A stretch of 64,000 nucleotides of DNA from Micavibrio sp. (GCA_030824965.1 JAPJQV010000002.1:186001-250000); one strand, 5' to 3'; counted from the stretch's first letter, positions 41,647 through 50,482 are shown. Made by a program: numbers and translations. Notes: a model not told the origin generated them from the letters alone.

Positions 41647-42270
41647 TCAGACCAGATTTACGCCGCGCAGCGTAACAGTAAGACCGGACCTTACAGGCGA
41701 GACCGGCAAAGAAGCCATATCAAGCTTAAGTCCCTGCAAGTCGTAGCGTTCAACCATATCGGCAATCCCGAGCGGATTGCGATGGAAATGGTTGTTCATA
41801 ACAAAAGCAGCTCTTTTCTCTGCCCATTCTTTTGTCAGATCATATTTCATGAACGGCACCAGACCTTCGATCGCCGCCTTGATCCCGCCGCCCGATAAAT
41901 CCGCCGATACGGCCCAGCTATGGATTTGGCGATATGTGGCTTTCAAGAAATTACCGTTTAAATCCGCCCCTTTCAAAGCTTCGGGCAGACGGCATAATTC
42001 AAAGGCGTTTCGTCTGTGAACGGGATGCTTCCAGAGTTTTTTGGCAGCCGCGATGATACAGGCTTGAACATCCGCATCCTCGTGATAGGCGAGGATCAGT
42101 TTCTTCGCAGCGGTCAGCTTCGCATATTTTGCGCTTGCATATTGCGCGTCATAAAACTTCGTATTGCCGCTTTTTGTCACAGACTCTGTTTCTGCCAGAA
42201 AAGCTTCAATGCATTTCTGTTTCTCGCGCTGTCGATACAGCGATGACTCGAAAATCTGGGCCAGCGACAT
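41647..42270 (-). CDS. hypothetical protein at the left edge of the phage cassette (207 aa)
   Basis: Soluble, helical, lysine-rich at the N-terminus (AQIFESSLYRQREKQKCIEAFLAE) with a possible globular C-terminus (MASLPVSPVRSGLTVTLRGVNLV). Same strand as the phage genes and 24 bp beyond the Rz1 stop, so it may belong to the element or be a host gene; the boundary is not clear. No family recognised. Confidence 0.5.
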   Translation of the reverse strand: MSLAQIFESSLYRQREKQKCIEAFLAETESVTKSGNTKFYDAQYASAKYAKLTAAKKLILAYHEDADVQACIIAAAKKLWKHPVHRRNAFELCRLPEALKGADLNGNFLKATYRQIHSWAVSADLSGGGIKAAIEGLVPFMKYDLTKEWAEKRAAFVMNNHFHRNPLGIADMVERYDLQGLKLDMASLPVSPVRSGLTVTLRGVNLV

Positions 42271-42294
42271 GCCGCCCTTATATAACGAAACAGC

Positions 42295-42552
42295 TTAACC
42301 GTCAAATTTTCCGTAAAAACTTACATGGCACGCCTCCCATGCCAGATACGTATCGTTCAACGCATAGATCAAATCTGAAAGCGTCGGATTTTCGGGATAT
42401 TCCTCCGGCACCGGACAATCGTAAAATCTATTTGCTGACGGTGTTTCGCTGACGCTCGCGCATGAGGTCATACACATCGCGCAAAGCAGCATCGTCAGCC
42501 AGTTTGATTTTCCTGTTCTGCGATTTCCTGAATTCGTTTCTTTCTTTTTCAT
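42295..42552 (-). CDS. Rz1-like outer-membrane spanin lipoprotein
   Basis: 85 residues. A basic N-terminus and hydrophobic stretch end in the lipobox-like MTSC, with the lipidated Cys near residue 31. A short proline-containing periplasmic part follows (CPVPEEYPENPT). Its first 125 bp lie inside the Rz gene in another frame, the classical Rz/Rz1 nested arrangement. AAAGG precedes the ATG at 42552. It would complete outer-membrane disruption at lysis together with Rz. Confidence 0.7.
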   Translation of the reverse strand: MKKKETNSGNRRTGKSNWLTMLLCAMCMTSCASVSETPSANRFYDCPVPEEYPENPTLSDLIYALNDTYLAWEACHVSFYGKFDG

Positions 42553-42751
42553 TTTGCCGTGCCTTTTCGATCTGGTTTAACTGACGCGCGAATTTTTGCC
42601 GCTCCGTTTCCAGAGCCTGCTCGGCGATATCGAGTTTTTCGCCGCGGCTTTTCGCCAGATGCGCCGATATAAAAAAAGCGGCGATCAGTAAAATGACGCC
42701 GCCCGCTTTCCAGTATTTGATTAGATAGATAATATTACTGCTCCAGATCAT
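42428..42751 (-). CDS. Rz-like inner-membrane spanin
   Basis: 107 residues from the ATG at 42751 (AAAGGT upstream; the longer frame starts inside the holin gene). One N-terminal transmembrane helix (about 14-31, AGGVILLIAAFFISAHLA) precedes a long charged periplasmic coiled coil (EQALETERQKFARQLNQIEKARQNEKERNEF). This is the canonical i-spanin shape. The 3' half overlaps Rz1, and the start overlaps the holin stop by 17 bp, so the lysis genes are tightly coupled. Confidence 0.75.
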   Translation of the reverse strand: MIWSSNIIYLIKYWKAGGVILLIAAFFISAHLAKSRGEKLDIAEQALETERQKFARQLNQIEKARQNEKERNEFRKSQNRKIKLADDAALRDVYDLMRERQRNTVSK

Positions 42752-42986
42752 GCGGCCTACCTTTTCTGAAAAAATCTCTCCGGTACACATAAATTCCCAA
42801 CACCGACAACCCGACCGCCCATGTCGTGCTTAAGGACTCCATCGCGTTGATAACGCCTGCCGCTTCATTGGTTTTAAATAAAATCACGAAAGCGACCGAC
42901 AGCATTTGCGCACCCCATGAAAAAGCGACCATGTATCCGAATATGGGCCGCATCAGTTTTGAGAATATTTCAAATTTTTCTTTCAT
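42735..42986 (-). CDS. holin-like small membrane protein (GTA/3TM holin type)
   Basis: 83 residues with hydrophobic helices at about 16-37 (FGYMVAFSWGAQMLSVAFVIL) and 53-67 (TWAVGLSVLGIYVYRR), and a charged C-terminus. The RPIFGYMVAFSWGAQM...TTWAVGLSVLGIYV pattern resembles the 3TM holin family first named for gene-transfer-agent release. It lies between the endolysin (2-bp gap) and spanin genes, as expected for a lysis cassette, and would form the inner-membrane hole that releases the endolysin. Confidence 0.7.
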   Translation of the reverse strand: MKEKFEIFSKLMRPIFGYMVAFSWGAQMLSVAFVILFKTNEAAGVINAMESLSTTWAVGLSVLGIYVYRRDFFRKGRPHDLEQ

Positions 42987-42988
42987 AG

Positions 42989-43483
42989 CTAAACCTCGAT
43001 CAATTTATAAAATACATGTCGCCCGATCATGGCCGAAGCTTTGCGCTCCCTCGCCCAGTCGGGCAGGATATTGCGCGCATGGTAATGCGTTGCGCCGCTT
43101 GTTTCGTCTTTCAGGAAACCGAGCATCGCCCGTCTGGCAATCCGCTTGGCCGTAACAAAAAACATATCCTCATCATCAACTGAAATCAGTTTCTTGTAAT
43201 TTGCGTCGTTCTTGTTCCAGCAGGAAAACTGATAGGGCTTCTGGCAGACCTGTAAAACGCTATTCCCCCACCAGTAGCCGCCGAGTTTTCGCGCCACCTC
43301 GATGCGGTTTAAAATAACGCAAGCCACTGCGTTCATGCCACTCAATCCTTCACCCCGCGCTTCCCCCCAGATCGTCCTTGCCAATACGTCGATTTCGAGT
43401 TCCGAATAGAGCGCTGCCGCGTTTTCGTCCCGCCCAGTCGGCAGCGGAAATAATTTCGGCCCAGGTTTTATTATGTCTCGCAT
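42989..43483 (-). CDS. SleB-type cell-wall hydrolase (endolysin)
   Basis: 164 residues. The SleB hydrolase_2 signature is clear: LARTIWGEARGEGLSGMNAVACVILNR (catalytic Glu in GEARGE), then WWGNSVLQVCQKPYQFSCWN and the C-terminal THYHA. It cleaves peptidoglycan glycan strands. No signal peptide, so export would rely on the adjacent holin. The place in the lysis cassette supports an endolysin role. Confidence 0.88.
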   Translation of the reverse strand: MRDIIKPGPKLFPLPTGRDENAAALYSELEIDVLARTIWGEARGEGLSGMNAVACVILNRIEVARKLGGYWWGNSVLQVCQKPYQFSCWNKNDANYKKLISVDDEDMFFVTAKRIARRAMLGFLKDETSGATHYHARNILPDWARERKASAMIGRHVFYKLIEV

Positions 43484-43494
43484 TATTTTTCTCC

Positions 43495-43737
43495 TTATTG
43501 TTTCGCATTCAAGGCCTCGGTCTTGAGTGCCGTGACATCGAGCTTCGCCTCGATGCGTAAAAGATGGCTGGTCAACCGTGTTTCGACCTGCATGACATCC
43601 GAAGACCGCGCATAAAAATTGGCGACTTCGATTTTGTACTCACCAAGTTCGCTTTTCACCTTCCAGATCATCCAGAAAAGCCCGGACAGCACCGGTATCT
43701 CGATAGCCGACAGCCACCAGAAAAAATCGCCATTCAT
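43495..43737 (-). CDS. small phage membrane protein with coiled coil (80 aa)
   Basis: An N-terminal hydrophobic helix (about 5-25, FFWWLSAIEIPVLSGLFWMIW) precedes an amphipathic coiled coil (VETRLTSHLLRIEAKLDVTALKTEAL). The shape resembles small phage proteins next to terminase or lysis genes, some of which act as second holins or pinholins. Six bases separate it from terL and 11 from the endolysin. Confidence 0.6.
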   Translation of the reverse strand: MNGDFFWWLSAIEIPVLSGLFWMIWKVKSELGEYKIEVANFYARSSDVMQVETRLTSHLLRIEAKLDVTALKTEALNAKQ

Positions 43738-43743
43738 GTCATT

Positions 43744-45210
43744 TCAATCCATTATTGTTTTCGCCTTATGCATTTGCCCGCCCTTCTGCCAGTTCTGGCG
43801 TTTGCTGAAATTAGCGGCGGGGAATTTTATGCCCTGCCTGCTGATCGCTCCGGCAACGGCGTCGAGGACATCGTCCTGCTGGTTTTTCTTATTCGGGTTC
43901 CAGTCCTGAAGCTGGGTGATGAGCGAATTCGCTCTGGCTCTCCGGTGCGCATGCAGGGTTTTTGCCGCCATCGGCGCTTCGAAACCGCGACGGATGCGCA
44001 GATTTTTCGCCTCCTTGCTATGCACTTCCTCGATATGACATCCGATTTGGCGCTCACGCAGAAAACACCGCAAGTGACCAGGTATCAAACCGCCGATGCC
44101 GTTGGTTTCAACGACGATCGTCGGCACATGGTTGTCTTCCAGAACTTTCGCCACCTGCCCACATTGCTGTTCCATCTCCGAAATACTCGTACCGGACTTG
44201 ACGAAGATCTGCTTGATGCAATGGATGTAATGATGCTCGTTCTCACCTTTGTAGACGACGGCGATGACGCTGCGGTCGCCCGTCTCCTTGCCGAAAGCCG
44301 GGTCCCACCATGCGATGCCCGACACCATCCTGACTCCATCGATGGTCAATACGGGCCGTCTGCCGGTTTCCGAATATTCGATCTCGCCGTGATAGACATC
44401 GATATCGCCGGGATCGTATTTGCCGTCTGTCAAATTCGACGGCCTGCACATCATCTGGCTTTCGAAATGCGCAGGCCCATGGGTTTCGACCATCTTCTCG
44501 AGTTTCTCCTGGCTGAAACGCTCCGGCCATACGCTTGCGTTTTCCTCATCCATGACCGGCACGACATAGCGTTCAAAACCGTCGAGAAAAATACTTTCCT
44601 CGCCCTGCCTTTTATCCTCGGCATAAATCGTCTCCCAGCAATGCGGCGTGCCGATATAGATCGTCATCCCCTCCGGCGTCTGGATATAATCCAGCTCTGC
44701 CAGTCTCTCGCGCAGTTCCGCACGTTTATATGCCGTGTTACAGGTGCGCGGCACTTCGACATCGTCGCATATAATAATTTCCGCTCGCGTGCCGGTAAGA
44801 TTGGTGTCGATACCCTTGGCCAGCATGGATGGATCGCGAAGTTCGCAATTACGGCGCACCGTGAAACACTCTTTTCCCCACTGGTCGACGCGGTCAGGTT
44901 TCAGTCCGCTTGTTGCGGGATGCTTCTCGATGATGCGCTTGACCTGCCGCACCATTTTCGTAGCCAGTGCCAAATCCGCCGCCAGTATAAGGATACGCAA
45001 ATCCTGATTGAGATATAAAAGCCAGCTGCAAAAGACGCCGAGGATGCTCGACTTTCCGAAGCCGCGAAACGCCATCACCAGAAGCCTCTTCTGCCCGCCC
45101 CTCCATTTCTGCTCGATCCATGAAGAGAGTTTTAAGTGGATATCGGGCGTGGATTGCCCTTGTTGCTGGTTCCAGAGAATGAGAAAACGCTGAAAGCAAA
45201 TGTCTGTCAT
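43744..45210 (-). CDS. phage terminase large subunit (T7 gp19-like)
   Basis: 488 residues. The ATPase domain has Walker A AFRGFGKSS (residues 47-55) and Walker B IIICDD (D149/D150). The nuclease domain has the first metal Asp in WWDPAFGKETGDRS and the last in QQDDVLDAVAGAI. It pumps DNA into the procapsid and cuts it. It overlaps the small-subunit gene by 4 bp (ATGA). A 484-codon open frame on the opposite strand is a shadow of its codon bias. Confidence 0.92.
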   Translation of the reverse strand: MTDICFQRFLILWNQQQGQSTPDIHLKLSSWIEQKWRGGQKRLLVMAFRGFGKSSILGVFCSWLLYLNQDLRILILAADLALATKMVRQVKRIIEKHPATSGLKPDRVDQWGKECFTVRRNCELRDPSMLAKGIDTNLTGTRAEIIICDDVEVPRTCNTAYKRAELRERLAELDYIQTPEGMTIYIGTPHCWETIYAEDKRQGEESIFLDGFERYVVPVMDEENASVWPERFSQEKLEKMVETHGPAHFESQMMCRPSNLTDGKYDPGDIDVYHGEIEYSETGRRPVLTIDGVRMVSGIAWWDPAFGKETGDRSVIAVVYKGENEHHYIHCIKQIFVKSGTSISEMEQQCGQVAKVLEDNHVPTIVVETNGIGGLIPGHLRCFLRERQIGCHIEEVHSKEAKNLRIRRGFEAPMAAKTLHAHRRARANSLITQLQDWNPNKKNQQDDVLDAVAGAISRQGIKFPAANFSKRQNWQKGGQMHKAKTIMD

Positions 45211-45518
45211 GCATCATTCATCCTTTCCTCGAATTTTTTCAGCTCGGCATTGGCCTGATCGAGCAAAACGGAAAGATCCTGACCGGTGTCGTTCCCTTCA
45301 TCGGCAAGCGCGAACTGCGCCAGGCCGATCATGCCCTTGATCTGGCTCGACAGGATTTTAATGATCGGATCGCCTTCCTTGATATGCCGTTTCGCCCTGT
45401 CATCGAGCGTTCCCTTATATGCATCCCGCAAATATCCGGTTCGCTCGGTTAAAGCAGGCGTTAGGATATCTCTCAACTCCCGCCTGATTTCTTCATCGAA
45501 TATATTTTTATTTTTCAT
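45207..45518 (-). CDS. putative terminase small subunit (T7 gp18-like position)
   Basis: 103 residues, helical and charged (FDEEIRRELRDILTPALTERTGYLRDAYKGTL; DLSVLLDQANAELKKFEERM). It directly precedes and overlaps the large-subunit gene and matches the gp18 position in T7-like genomes. No sequence motif is diagnostic, so the call rests mainly on position and coupling. Confidence 0.6.
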   Translation of the reverse strand: MKNKNIFDEEIRRELRDILTPALTERTGYLRDAYKGTLDDRAKRHIKEGDPIIKILSSQIKGMIGLAQFALADEGNDTGQDLSVLLDQANAELKKFEERMNDA

Positions 45519-45528
45519 GAAACCTCTT

Positions 45529-45557
45529 TAAAAAAAGACGGAGCAAACTGCCCCGTC
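45529..45557 (-). terminator. intrinsic terminator between tailspike and terminase genes
   Basis: On the minus strand GACGGGGCA (45557-45549) pairs with TGCTCCGTC (45545-45537), 9 bp with one G-T pair, around a 3-base loop. A run of seven T follows. It would reduce transcription from the structural genes into the packaging and lysis genes. Confidence 0.8.
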
Positions 45558-45592
45558 CCGATTACTGATAATTGATGCCTGATTACTGCTGG

Positions 45593-47593
45593 CTAAAACC
45601 GGCTGACGATGTGCCAATGCCCGCCATCCGATACGAGTGAGATAGCTTTATATTGTGCGGGTAGAATCTGGTTGTACCCGTCCGGTCCCGATCCGCCCTG
45701 TTCGGAAATCGTGATCGCATTTGCCGAGACATCGGTTTTCTTGATCGTCACCATCCGCCCCACCGCTTCGGGCGCGTCGGCGGGCGGCAACCTTGCGTTA
45801 AGCGCGCCGCCAAAGGAGGAAAGCAGGTAAACATCGACTGCCATGTCGATGTCGTAAATGCCCGACCCGTCGAAATACCGCGTATTGCCGGGGCTGCGAT
45901 TGCTGCCGATCACGAACCACTCCGCCCCGTTCGACATCATCTGCACATAGTCATTGGCCGACCCGAGATAATAATTCGTGCGGTCCGGCCCGGCGCCGCC
46001 GTTTTCGGTAATAGTGATAACGTTTTTCGACGTATCTATTTTCTTGATCGTGATCATCGCGCCCGTCGCGTCTTGCGCTTTTGGCAAGCGTGCGGTCATC
46101 GCCCCGCCGTAACTCGACAATAACTGGATAGACCGGTCCGCCACGATATCATGCACGCCGCTTGCATCAATATAGCGGGTGTCATAGCGAAGCAGCGTCG
46201 CGTTCAGATCCGTCACCGTTGTTTTCTGCAAACGGTTTTTATACGGATAACCCGCATTATACGCTGTGTACTGGCCGCCGGAAAAATCCCATATCGCCGC
46301 CCCGTCCGACATTGACAGGAGATTATAAATCGCCGTTTCTGTCGAGCCGGTATCCAGCCGGACATTGGGCACGCTGTTGCTCGACTCCGTATATAAATTC
46401 ACGAACAGAGTTTTATTCGACCCCGAACCGCAGCGGACACATGCCTGCACCGTATTCGAGACATTGGCCTCGAAATCGATGAATGAATTATTGAACTGGC
46501 CTTGTTCGACATAAAGCCCGTGCCCCGATGTCGCTGCACCCAGCGAATAAACCCGGCACTGGTGAAAACGGTTGGCGTTTGGCGTATCGCCCGCACCCGT
46601 TCTGGTTAAATGAATGCCATTGACGAAGGCTTGCGCCACCAGCACGCGGTCGAAATTATTCCAGTAACAGGGGTGATCGGGTGAGTTATAGCCATCAAGC
46701 AAAATTCCCGTTTGCGCCTGCCAGATCGTCAAATCGGTAATTGAATTATTGACGCAAGGTGAATTCTTGCCATAGAGCTTCAACCCGATATTCCCACCGG
46801 AAAGTTTAAGGTTTTTAAGCGTTGCATAACTTTGCGTCATTTCGATCAGCACGATGCTTGACGATGTTTTCACAACCGAACAATCGCCCGCGCCATATAG
46901 CGTCTGGCCTTCTTTGACCTCGATAGTGGAGGTAATAATATATTCACCTTCGGGTATGAAAACGGCGTTATGGCTGGCGAGCGCTTTTTGAAAAGCATGC
47001 GTATCGTCAGTCAGCCCATCTCCGACCGCGCCGAAATCCTTGACCGACACCATGTCGGAAAATTTATCATGGCTTGTGCGCGTGACGGCTCCGGTTCCCA
47101 AGGCCATGACATCAGGCGCGGCCATCGCTCCTTCCAGCGTCACCGCGACCGGATCGCCATTGCCGTCGAAGCCCAAGGCCTTATTCGCCCTGATGCTTCT
47201 ATCCGGCAAAATCACGCGCGATGGATTTTCAGCGTCCGGGTATTTCAGCATACCCGACTGATCCCGCGCCACTTGCTGCAATCCGGCCACAAGGTAATCC
47301 AGCTCCGTATTGATACTCTGGGCTGAAAAATCCCCGCCTTCGATAAAATCGGTGAGCCGTTCGAATTTCATCCGCCGTTCAATCATTACAATGACCCCGG
47401 CGGCAGGAGCTGCCTCGAAAATCACCTTACCGCTTTCGATATCGAAGCCCGATAGCTGCCGCGCTCCGTTGAGATATACCGCGACGTCCTCACTGGCAAA
47501 GACCGTAAAGGGAAATTCGAATTGCGTCTGGACGCCATTGGCCAGCGCGCGCACCAATGGCGGCACGTCCGGCATTTTTATATGCTCTGTCAC
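45593..47593 (-). CDS. phage tailspike/tail-fibre protein with pectate-lyase-like beta-helix
   Basis: 666 residues. The N-terminal 130 residues (PPLVRALANGVQTQFEFPF, VYLNGARQLSGF, ERLTDFIEGGDFSAQSIN) match T7-type fibre attachment domains. VKDFGAVGDGLTDDTHAFQKAL opens a pectate-lyase-3-like beta-helix (about residues 180-460). The last 190 residues are two copies of an adhesin-like module (SSYGGAMTARLPKAQDA...ITIKKIDTSKNVITITENGGAGPD and SSFGGALNARLPPADAP...VTIKKTDVSANAITISEQGGSGPD). It probably binds and may degrade a host surface polysaccharide. Confidence 0.85.
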   Translation of the reverse strand: MTEHIKMPDVPPLVRALANGVQTQFEFPFTVFASEDVAVYLNGARQLSGFDIESGKVIFEAAPAAGVIVMIERRMKFERLTDFIEGGDFSAQSINTELDYLVAGLQQVARDQSGMLKYPDAENPSRVILPDRSIRANKALGFDGNGDPVAVTLEGAMAAPDVMALGTGAVTRTSHDKFSDMVSVKDFGAVGDGLTDDTHAFQKALASHNAVFIPEGEYIITSTIEVKEGQTLYGAGDCSVVKTSSSIVLIEMTQSYATLKNLKLSGGNIGLKLYGKNSPCVNNSITDLTIWQAQTGILLDGYNSPDHPCYWNNFDRVLVAQAFVNGIHLTRTGAGDTPNANRFHQCRVYSLGAATSGHGLYVEQGQFNNSFIDFEANVSNTVQACVRCGSGSNKTLFVNLYTESSNSVPNVRLDTGSTETAIYNLLSMSDGAAIWDFSGGQYTAYNAGYPYKNRLQKTTVTDLNATLLRYDTRYIDASGVHDIVADRSIQLLSSYGGAMTARLPKAQDATGAMITIKKIDTSKNVITITENGGAGPDRTNYYLGSANDYVQMMSNGAEWFVIGSNRSPGNTRYFDGSGIYDIDMAVDVYLLSSFGGALNARLPPADAPEAVGRMVTIKKTDVSANAITISEQGGSGPDGYNQILPAQYKAISLVSDGGHWHIVSRF

Positions 47594-47605
47594 CGGGTAA
47601 GGCCT

Positions 47606-48082
47606 TTAAAAATACTCTGTAATCCGGTTAATCGTGTCCTGCGTCCGGCTTTGCGTTTGCTGCAGTAAATTTCGCTGCTGGATTTGGGCCGGCGTCAGAT
47701 CGAGGGCGGCATTGCGCAGATTGGTTATCCGTTCTCTCAATGCGCGCTGTTCATCGGATTCGTTGAACAGGCCGAGCAAGACCGCTTCGGAACTGCCTTC
47801 GGCAGAGCCTATCCCTGCACCGCCGAATTCCGCTCTCTGCCGCGCCATGGCGTTTTTCAGCGCTTTCTTGCGGTCCTGTTCCTGCTGGAAAGCGGAAAGA
47901 CGATTCTGTTCTTTCTGTATCGCGGCGTTGGCCTGCGCCTGTTTCAGCGCGAGGTCGTTATTTGCTTTCTGGTTTTTGCGGTCCACCGAATCCTGATAAA
48001 ATGGAGCCGCGGCATTTGCCACCGTCCCAAGCGCGGACCCGATCTGCACGATCGGTGCCAACGCTGAAGTTAAACTACCCAT
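47606..48082 (-). CDS. phage virion-associated protein (158 aa)
   Basis: GGAG lies 7 bases before the ATG at 48082; the longer frame runs into the tail tubular B gene. An Ala-rich N-terminus (IVQIGSALGTVANAAAPF) is followed by a long Gln/Ala/Lys-rich helix (KQAQANAAIQKEQNRLSAFQQEQDRKKAL) and a Gly-rich GGAGIGSAEGSSEAV segment, then another Gln-rich helix. This composition is common in small internal-virion or ejection proteins encoded between gp12 and the fibre in T7-like phages. Confidence 0.6.
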   Translation of the reverse strand: MGSLTSALAPIVQIGSALGTVANAAAPFYQDSVDRKNQKANNDLALKQAQANAAIQKEQNRLSAFQQEQDRKKALKNAMARQRAEFGGAGIGSAEGSSEAVLLGLFNESDEQRALRERITNLRNAALDLTPAQIQQRNLLQQTQSRTQDTINRITEYF

Positions 48083-48093
48083 ATATTTCTCCT

Positions 48094-49989
48094 TTAATCG
48101 TTCGTTGCGATTTCCATGTTGACGGCCAATAACGAAAATGGCAGCGGCAAATCCTGCTCGATCCGCCAGAGCGGCTTTGTCTGATCCTTTTCCCATCCGA
48201 AAGCGCGGATCTTGATATCGCCAGAGACAAGCGGCATCGGCGCATCGAGAATATCGTCTTCGCCAAATTGCCTGAGCGGAATATCTTTCAGGCCGCGCCC
48301 GACATCGAGCTTCAATGCCGACGTATTCTTCAACCGGAACGCTGCCTCTACGAGCCTGATGGCCCGCATCTGTCCGGGATTTAAAACATTACCGACCGGC
48401 AAAGGCTCGATGATATGCGTATAAGGAAGGCCGATTTGTACAATGCTTGCCGCTTCGTCCAGAATGATCTGCCCGTCGCTCACGTTCTTCGCTGGCTGCA
48501 CACGTCCATCGGCGACGATGGCAACGCTTTGCCCTTCCAGATGGTCGAGCCCCGACCATGTATCGGTCGGATCTTCCGCTTCGCCGGACAGGGCACAATC
48601 GAGAAATAAATCATCATCGATCTGCTCGATCGAAAAATCGCCGCCGCGCTGAACGAGCATATAAACCACCTCGCCCGCCACGGTGACGGATTTTACGCTG
48701 CCGGATGTTTCATGCAGCGTCCATGCCGATACGGCTTCGGCGCGGTACATGGTCAGCGTGGCGAATTTTCCGTCCTCGCGCACAACGAACAGCAATCTTC
48801 GTTTCTGGTCGAAATCCTGATCCGCGGGCGTCTCGATAATATGTTTCGACAGCAACGAAACATCGGTTGCACTATAGGCGTCTTCCAGGTCGGTATAGAT
48901 AAACTGGCGGATCTCCTGACCATTGCGTGCGGCGAATAATGTCGCGCCATCGACATCGACAGGCGGAATATACCGCGCCACATGCGACCCGACCCGCGTC
49001 TGTCGCTTGATCTGCACATTGGTCGGGGTCAACGGATCGCCTGTTGCCATCCACTCTGCGCCACTTGTGAATACCTGTAAATGCCGCCCGGAAAACACGC
49101 CGCGTATGGCGTTGACCTGATCGGACAAAATGCCGAACTCAATGGCGCGGTCGTCTTCACCTGCGCCCAGATCGAAATTGAACAGATCGCCGGAACAGGA
49201 AAACCACAAACGGTTGGGAAGGTCGCGGCTGCCGCCAAGGACCAGCCTGTCCTGATGGAACGCGACCGATACCGGATAGCCGCGCGCGGGAGAAAAGCTT
49301 TGTTCTTCCCAGTCAATCGTCGCATTTGTATTCGGCAAAGTTTGAATAACGCTTGCCGTCACCACAGTCGGCGAATTAACCGTCGTGATCAATACCTCTT
49401 TCCCCGTTACGCGCAGCCTTGTATTCACATGCCCGGCGCTAAAAACAGCGGAACTCGCGGTCAATGTAATCGTGCCGCTGACAGCCGACGGCGTTAAAGT
49501 AATGACGGCGTCTGCGAATTTATAATAAGGCTGATAGACGACATTGTCTTTGGTATAGAAATTCCAGTCATTCAAACTCCACATCCCGAAGGCGCCGCGT
49601 GTCAGTTTTTTCGGCGGAAGATCGGGATGGGTTAAAAGCAGCGTATCGGCGCTCTGGGTCCACACGACTTGCTTCACCTGCGCCGCATTCCACGGCGTGA
49701 CAAGCGTCGTCACCAGCGCGCCATCGGCATAAATATCCATGCGAAAATGGGTAAGGACGACCAGATAAGTCTGGTCGGTATTGAACTCGAACGAAATCAG
49801 CCGCCCGTCGCCCGCCGCATTGTCGATATAGCGCAACCCCGATCTCCGGCTCACCCCGCCCGTCGGATGGATAAACACGTTGCGCAATTTCCCCGCGCCG
49901 TTGTCGTATGACCGTATATCGCCGCGGCCCAGAAGGTCTGACGACAATTCACCGGCGGTGAATGTCGTTTTGATCAGTCTTTGTCTCAT
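48094..49989 (-). CDS. phage tail tubular protein B-like (T7 gp12-like) nozzle protein
   Basis: 631 residues. The N-terminus KTTFTAGELSSDLLGRGDIRSYDNGAGKLRNVFIHPTGGVSRRSGLRYI is the hallmark of the phage protein group that forms the podoviral tail nozzle, with repeated strand-rich propeller segments after it (RGYPVSVAFHQDRLVLGGSRDLPNRLWFS). Position after tail tubular A and before the fibre agrees. Virion structural protein. Confidence 0.8.
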   Translation of the reverse strand: MRQRLIKTTFTAGELSSDLLGRGDIRSYDNGAGKLRNVFIHPTGGVSRRSGLRYIDNAAGDGRLISFEFNTDQTYLVVLTHFRMDIYADGALVTTLVTPWNAAQVKQVVWTQSADTLLLTHPDLPPKKLTRGAFGMWSLNDWNFYTKDNVVYQPYYKFADAVITLTPSAVSGTITLTASSAVFSAGHVNTRLRVTGKEVLITTVNSPTVVTASVIQTLPNTNATIDWEEQSFSPARGYPVSVAFHQDRLVLGGSRDLPNRLWFSCSGDLFNFDLGAGEDDRAIEFGILSDQVNAIRGVFSGRHLQVFTSGAEWMATGDPLTPTNVQIKRQTRVGSHVARYIPPVDVDGATLFAARNGQEIRQFIYTDLEDAYSATDVSLLSKHIIETPADQDFDQKRRLLFVVREDGKFATLTMYRAEAVSAWTLHETSGSVKSVTVAGEVVYMLVQRGGDFSIEQIDDDLFLDCALSGEAEDPTDTWSGLDHLEGQSVAIVADGRVQPAKNVSDGQIILDEAASIVQIGLPYTHIIEPLPVGNVLNPGQMRAIRLVEAAFRLKNTSALKLDVGRGLKDIPLRQFGEDDILDAPMPLVSGDIKIRAFGWEKDQTKPLWRIEQDLPLPFSLLAVNMEIATND

Positions 49990-50010
49990 TTATTTTCCTT
50001 TAAGGCATAA

Positions 50011-50038
50011 AAAAACCCTCCGGTAAGGGAGGGTTTTT
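50011..50038 (-). terminator. intrinsic terminator of the secreted cargo gene
   Basis: AAAAACCCTCC and GGAGGGTTTTT form an 11-bp stem with a 6-base loop and flanking A/T runs on both sides. It lies between the secreted-protein gene 50071-50415 and the start of the tail tubular B gene. Confidence 0.88.
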
Positions 50039-50070
50039 GATTCATATCGATTTTCTTTATTTACTCTTTT

Positions 50071-50415
50071 TTATTTACTTGGCGTCGCCAAAAAAGACCT
50101 GATCGGCAAATCCGCTGGCGTTTTATCACTTGCGCCAATCGTCGAACTTAGCCCTTCTTTTGCCCCCGACGAAACATCCGGATTATTCGGCGATGTCGCC
50201 GGATTCCGACTTGTCACTCCCTGCGGCTTTAGGATGGGGGCTTGTCCTCCTTCCGGAGACCCGTTCTCCGTGTCGGCAGGTGTTTCGCTATTCGCGGTCG
50301 TTCGGGACGATGCCGAAGCTGAGACGCCTGACGACAAGGCAGGCTGAATGCCCAAACCCAGTATCAGCATAAAAGCAGTCGTTAGATAAATACGCTTGAT
50401 AGTAATCTTTCGCAT
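50071..50415 (-). CDS. secreted Ser/Pro/Thr-rich protein inside the phage cassette (114 aa)
   Basis: A signal peptide (about residues 1-28, LTTAFMLILGLGIQPALS) and a low-complexity mature part rich in Ser, Thr, Pro, Asn and Gly, without cysteine or known domain. Virion proteins do not normally carry Sec signals, so this looks like cargo ('moron') expressed from the prophage state. Its own terminator supports separate transcription. Function unknown. Confidence 0.6.
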   Translation of the reverse strand: MRKITIKRIYLTTAFMLILGLGIQPALSSGVSASASSRTTANSETPADTENGSPEGGQAPILKPQGVTSRNPATSPNNPDVSSGAKEGLSSTIGASDKTPADLPIRSFLATPSK

Positions 50416-50482
50416 GATCGATCCTCTTTAAAGGTTACAGCGAATTATCAACTCGCCACCCTTTAAAAGCGTTCCACGACCA

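Noticed and set aside
43564..45018. 484-codon open frame on the plus strand opposite the terminase large subunit
   Set aside because: The minus-strand frame has intact Walker A, Walker B and nuclease motifs. The plus-strand product is a His/Arg/Phe-rich mirror of that codon bias and has no domain.
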